DNA from: Pogonophryne albipinna
Taxonomy: Eukaryota > Chordata > Actinopteri > Perciformes > Artedidraconidae
DNA: 64,000 nucleotides
Assembly (NCBI GenBank): GCA_028583405.1
Contig: CM053251.1
Coordinates: forward strand, 7,506,602 to 7,570,601
Reading direction: 5' to 3'
The position numbers and the translations under genes are program-made. Every line of letters begins with the position of its first letter. The stretch's first letter is position 1. This document shows, piece by piece, positions 49,112 through 64,000 of this stretch. The notes under the pieces are model-generated. The model was not told where the DNA came from. It ran no database searches and saw only the letters and a list, made by a program, of their open reading frames with translations.

Positions 49112-50290
49112 ATGACCTGCACCTGCACTGTTTCTGCTGCAGGAGCTTTTGACTAATGTTTTGTAGTCTAGTAACAGTACTTCAAAAGTTACTAAGAAAT
49201 GGTCGGATAAAGCAGGATTATCCGGTTCGACTAATATTTGCTCAATTTCAATACCATAAGTCAGAACAAGGTCGAGAGTGTGATTATAGCAGTGGGTTGG
49301 TTTATTTAGACTGACAGAAACCAACAGAATCTAATATAGAGTTAAATGCAACAGTAAGGCTGTTTTTATCATCGTCAACATGAATATTAAAGTCACCTAC
49401 GATAATTACTTTATCTGTTTTAAGAACCAAAGTTGATAAAAACTCAGAGAATTCTGATAAGAATTCTGAATAAGGACCTGGTGCACGGTACACTGTAACA
49501 AATAAGATTGGCTGCAAAGTTTTCCAGGTCGGATGCGTAAGACTAAAAACGAGACTTTCAAAGGAGGTATAATTTAATTTTGGTTTAGTATTGATAAGTA
49601 AACTTGAGTCAAAGATTGCTGCAACTCCACCTCCTCGGCCCGTGCCTCGGCAATATGAGTATTGATATGGCTGGGTGGAGTGGCCTCATTTATGCTGACA
49701 TATTCTTCATGTCTCAACCAAGTTTCAGTGAGACAGCATATATCAATATTATAATCTGATATTAAATCATTTACCAATATTGCTTTAGATGCTAGAGATC
49801 TTATGTTTAAGAGACCACATTTAATCTCCTGTTTTGTTGCACTGTAGTAGTTGTTACATTTACTTTTATTAGGTTATTATGTATGACACCTCTATTAGGT
49901 TTTACCTTAAATTGTCCTTGGGCAGACACACACACCGCTAATATTGGGTATTTTATTGGGTTCGGGATTCCTATGGATGACTGCCTAGGAGAGAGCGCAG
50001 AGAAACGTGTAAGACTGCGACTCCGCCTCCTGGTCTCAACTCCACTTTGTCATGGATTTAGTCCACAAAGCCCTGAAATGTTTGCCGAAATGAGATTTGC
50101 ACCTTCCAAAGTAGGATGAATGCCATCTCTCTTAATCAGACCAGGTTTTCCCCAGAAGGCTGTCCAATTATTTACGAAGCCCACATTGTTTGCTGGGCAC
50201 CACCAAGACAACCAGCGCTGAAATGATGATATGCGGCTATACATGTCATCATTGATCAGATTGGGGAGGGGACCAGAGAAGATTACGGTG
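49112..50290 (-). mobile_element. L2-like LINE 5' half (ORF1 esterase end and endonuclease)
   Basis: On the minus strand, GLIKRDGIHPTLEGANLIS (about 50060-50130) is the Asp-x-x-His block of the SGNH-esterase ORF1 typical of CR1/L2 elements. The endonuclease follows, with [10 protein letters not shown] near 49730, VTVYRAPGPYSEFLSEF, VIVGDFNIHVDDD and SDHFLVTF. It stops at about 49130, where the inverted-repeat arm begins. Confidence 0.82.
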
Positions 50291-50495
50291 TCCGACATTG
50301 TTTTTCTCCCATTTTTCCCTTTAAACTGTGGGTTTTCTCCGGAAGTTTTTCCTTGTACGATGTGAGGGTCAAAGGACAGAGGGTGTCGTATTGTCATACT
50401 GATATTCTGTACAAACTGTGAAGTCCACTGAGACAAATGTAACATTTGTGATATTGGGCTATATAAATAAACATTGATTGATTGATTGATTGAAA
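50291..50495 (+). mobile_element. L2 3'-end fragment, opposite strand to its neighbour
   Basis: The L2 3' UTR end (TGTGGGTTTTCTCCGGAAG, ATGTGAGGGTCAAAGGACAG, TTTGTGATATTGGGCTATAT) with an ATTGATTGATTGATTG tail on +. It directly abuts the minus-strand 5' half at 49112-50290. Confidence 0.85.
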
Positions 50496-53400
50496 GTATC
50501 GGAAGGGCTTTATCAAAAAATAACAAATCGGGGAAATTAAAACACTTTAAGCTATACAATAATATGAGAACAGTGAGGTGACTCATTCTTTTGTTTGTTG
50601 GTTTTATTGTGTGGGCTTCTTATGTTTGCCTTTTCGATTAAGTTAGATGCACCAGAGAGTGTGAAATGTTGCTTTGAATGTGTTCTACTGTCTCTCTGTC
50701 TACTGACAGTGGAAACTTTCCAGGCTACTTTCCTTCTCCTCTGACTTAATTCATGCTGTGATAGGATCCAGCTCATCATGACCCTGGAGAAGATTACATT
50801 GGTGGAGAAATGTCTAAAAATAGTGAAAGATTTAACAGTTCCACTTCTCCTTCTCTATTTGACTGCAGCCCACAGCAGCAGTGGAGTTTTGACAGAATAA
50901 TGTATCCATGTTGACCAAAGTGGGCGTTCAAACAGACAGCAATGAGTAGCGGGTTAATGTTAAAGCATGATGCTATATTGGATGGAGTGAGGAAGCAGAC
51001 TTTTACCCAAGCAAACATCTTCTCATTTCACTTCAGCTTTAATATCCTCTCCCGGTCTTGATTCTGCGGCACATTTTTCCAAACAGCATAATATGTTGTG
51101 CCTGCAAAGATTAAAAACAGTATTAATTACAAAAGTGTAGCTCATTCATCACCACATGTGCTTCCACTGACCGTAACATGACAGCATTCAGGTTTAGAGC
51201 TTTTGTCCATGATGCAATGATTCCAACACGTTTCAGAAAGCCAAAACGTATTAAAAACTGAGGCAGTGAGAGGTTTACTTATGTTATATTGTGTGTTTTC
51301 AATACCAACATTGTGAGCACTGTAGCTTTTGTAATGCTGTATTTTGAGTGAGATTTAACCAAAGTCTATTGAATCAAAGATAGAGCCATGTGAAGTATTC
51401 TTGTTGAGTAAATACCAGCAGATCTTCTAAATTAAATCGTTTCTTTGAAGATAATTCGATGGTTTGATGCTGCAAACAAAGTCAACTTCTATAAGTTACT
51501 CTGACTCTGCTTCCAACTCACTCTCTTGGAAAATGACATGAATATTTAATGGACAGAAAGAGAATGTCATAAACATGGAAATGTTTGAGCTTGAGAATAA
51601 ACCTTTTTGTTTGTGTTGTCATAGCTGTCGTCAAGTCAGCATTGAAAGGTGTTATTCTCTCATTTTGAACAGTTTCCTACTTAGGGTTAAGTTAGGCAAA
51701 AACCTGAAGTAGATCAATTCCATTCATACTTTTCTATAGTATAGTCTGATTTGTGTTACTGTTTTTAGAGTCACGTATATATTGTAAAATCTATCCCATA
51801 TCCGTTACTATAATAAAATATATATTTAACCTTTAATTGGCATTTGCTGTAGACTCTTGAGCAGCACGGTCAAATGTATCTGCTGTTGAAAATGTTATGA
51901 AGTTATGTTGTTTGAAAGCTGTAAGCAAGTGAAGAATAGCAATCGAGATATCACAACACCTCTACTGTATGTGTTTTGGACTCCAAGCACCTAACAAAAT
52001 ATAAACAATTATGGATCATTAGGGTGAATAAGGATACTTTTCTAGGCAAGGGTGATGCAATTCAATTTCTTTTTAATTTACTGTAATGACCAGTTTTGGT
52101 CTAACTGTATTTTCTACAAAGCCAGTGGTGCAGTAAGGGAGTGATCCAGTGATAGTATTTACAATCCCAGCATGCATTGTGTGCCAATACACTGGTACTA
52201 CAGACTCAGTGTTGGCTATAGGATACGCTATAAGTGAATGCAAACAATTGCAGTGTGCATTTGGCAAAGCACCAAACATTTATTTCATTTGTACATAGGT
52301 TGTAAACATACTGTAGTTACACAGGTTTGAAAGCGACTCTGGAGTCTATGCTAGGATAGCTTTAAGCTAAAGAGGCGGAGATGCAAACAGATATTGATCA
52401 AAGGCAAATCGGAGTCAGAGAAAGAGAGTGGAAGAGATCACAGCGCCTGGCTCAGCAGAATCAATCACAGGGAGCCACTAATCCTCCTAATCTTAAACGA
52501 TCGAGGCGTAGGAAGGTAATATGTAGAAGGCAGCGCAGAATCACAGAGAGGACACTTATCATATCTGCACTCAAATAGCCAACAATACAGACATTCAACC
52601 CAACCATTTTCAGAATCCAGTTTTAATATTTTAGAAAGAACAATTCAAGGCACATGAAAACATTTTGTTCGATGTCACAAATAACAAAATAAAGGGGGAT
52701 TTTTTTCCTCAATGTTGGTAAAGACCCCACAACAATTGGACTACTTTTCTTTGGAAGTCATTTTACAAAGATTGTGATTGTGTTATCAAGATAAAAACAT
52801 GGTTGATGAGGAGCCCAATATGTCCACATGTTGTAAAAGAAACTGAGGTACAATATAACATCTGAGGGAATAAAGTGTGGAAGAACAAGCCCTTTCTTAC
52901 AATATTTATATTAATATCTCATTTTATTATGGCTTAATATCCTAATGGGCATACCAACTGGCATGAAAAAGACAAAATGCTTTTAGAGTTAGGTGATGTT
53001 CCAGTTAGCTCTTATTAATAACAAATACTGAAAGTCATATTATTTACAAAAGGATTATTTTGTACTTACAAATTGGAATGTTTTCAAAAGACATATTTCT
53101 TAGCAATTTTGTTTTTAACACACATCAAATATACTCATTGGATTTATTCTTATAGCTTACCAAATACTTATTTAAACTCTAAGAGCTGGGGCACATGCAA
53201 GTTGAGTGGATTCAGGAAGGAACAATATTAGACACAATAATAATAATAATTACAGTTTTATCAAATAGCACTTTGTTGTAGCACCTTGAGTGTTTTGTGA
53301 TTCTGCACAAAAGCACCCCTGTGGTTGTATTCAGAGCAGCACCTAGAGCTCCAGAGAGGGAGGCGGGGGGGGACGAGGGGGTGAGGGGTGAGTGGATCCT

Positions 53401-53716
53401 CTCTCTGTTGCTCTGTCCGCCACGGCATCAAATGTCCTTTTCCTGATGTCACTCCCATTCCTACATGTAAGTTAAAGTCATGTGATTCTGGCCCTACAAG
53501 GGCGAGGAGTAGCTTCCCCGGGTCAGCGCTTCATGACAGGGCCTGGGGGGGGGGCAACTCTTCTTCTCCGGGGCTTCAGTGGATCTTCTCGGCAATGAAA
53601 GAAAACACAGGTTTTTGACTTCGCAGGGAGAGAAGGTTTAAGGCGGTGGGATCTCAGCATGTGGGTGTTAGTATGGACCCTCTGACCCTGTCCTTCAGCG
53701 GGGAGTAGGGGTGTGT
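50496..53716. other. Intergenic region and col11a1 3' UTR
   Basis: No gene recognised from 50496 to about 52600. The col11a1 3' UTR should extend down from 53716; candidate AATAAA signals on the minus strand (TTTATT on +) are at 53143-53148 and 52923-52928. G-rich tracts lie at 53357-53385 and 53546-53555. The 65-codon ORF at 52381-52578 has no support. Confidence 0.45.

Positions 53717-64000
<10,284 letters not shown>

Noticed and set aside
52381..52578. 65-codon arginine/glutamine-rich ORF
   Set aside because: No recognisable homology or gene context; probably chance.

Overview
This is 64 kb of a ray-finned (percomorph-like) fish genome. Genes are split by GT-AG introns, there are long (CA)n/(TG)n tracts, and roughly a third of the window is recognisable transposon sequence of typical fish families (Tc1, hAT, PIF/Harbinger, TTAA-bounded MITEs, L2-like LINEs, a tRNA-derived SINE, and a Ty3/gypsy-type LTR element). 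Three host genes are supported by reconstructed exons. (1) The last five coding exons of an ABC-A transporter, best matched to abca4, lie on + at 304-4432. (2) A complete olfm3 (noelin-3) gene lies on - at 27767-40726, with six coding exons and 457 codons; it includes a 107-bp exon at 30659-30765 that a simple ORF scan misses. (3) The 3' part of a fibrillar collagen gene, best matched to col11a1, lies on - at 53717-62767. Twelve exons encode the end of the triple helix, the telopeptide and the whole C-propeptide. abca4 and olfm3 converge; olfm3 and col11a1 are in tandem.

Layout: 1-5.5 kb, abca4 3' end with an apparently intact Tc1 transposon (2206-3807) in its last intron. 5.7-8.55 kb, a palindromic DNA transposon interrupted by a dead L2. 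8.6-26.7 kb, a gene-poor interval with a SINE, a second L2 and a four-deep nest of DNA transposons (19452-22696). 26.7-40.8 kb, olfm3, whose introns carry several TTAA-bounded elements, L2 fragments and long dinucleotide tracts. 41-50.5 kb, a large inverted repeat (arms of about 1.94 kb) built of L2 copies and a 1.28-kb non-L2 segment. 50.5-53.7 kb, intergenic sequence plus the col11a1 3' UTR. 53.7-64 kb, col11a1.

The most unusual object is in a col11a1 intron: a young LTR retrotransposon (55662-59027). It has 363-bp LTRs that differ at one base by eye, a CCCTC target duplication, a primer-binding site and a polypurine tract. Its single ORF is a SCAN-like/CCHC Gag fused in frame to a coiled-coil segment that I recognise as golgin A4 (golgin-245). 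No pol is present. It looks like a retroelement that transduced a piece of a host Golgi-tether mRNA in place of pol.

All calls are from reading the sequence and from remembered family features; no database search was run. Paralogue suffixes (a/b) cannot be decided here.
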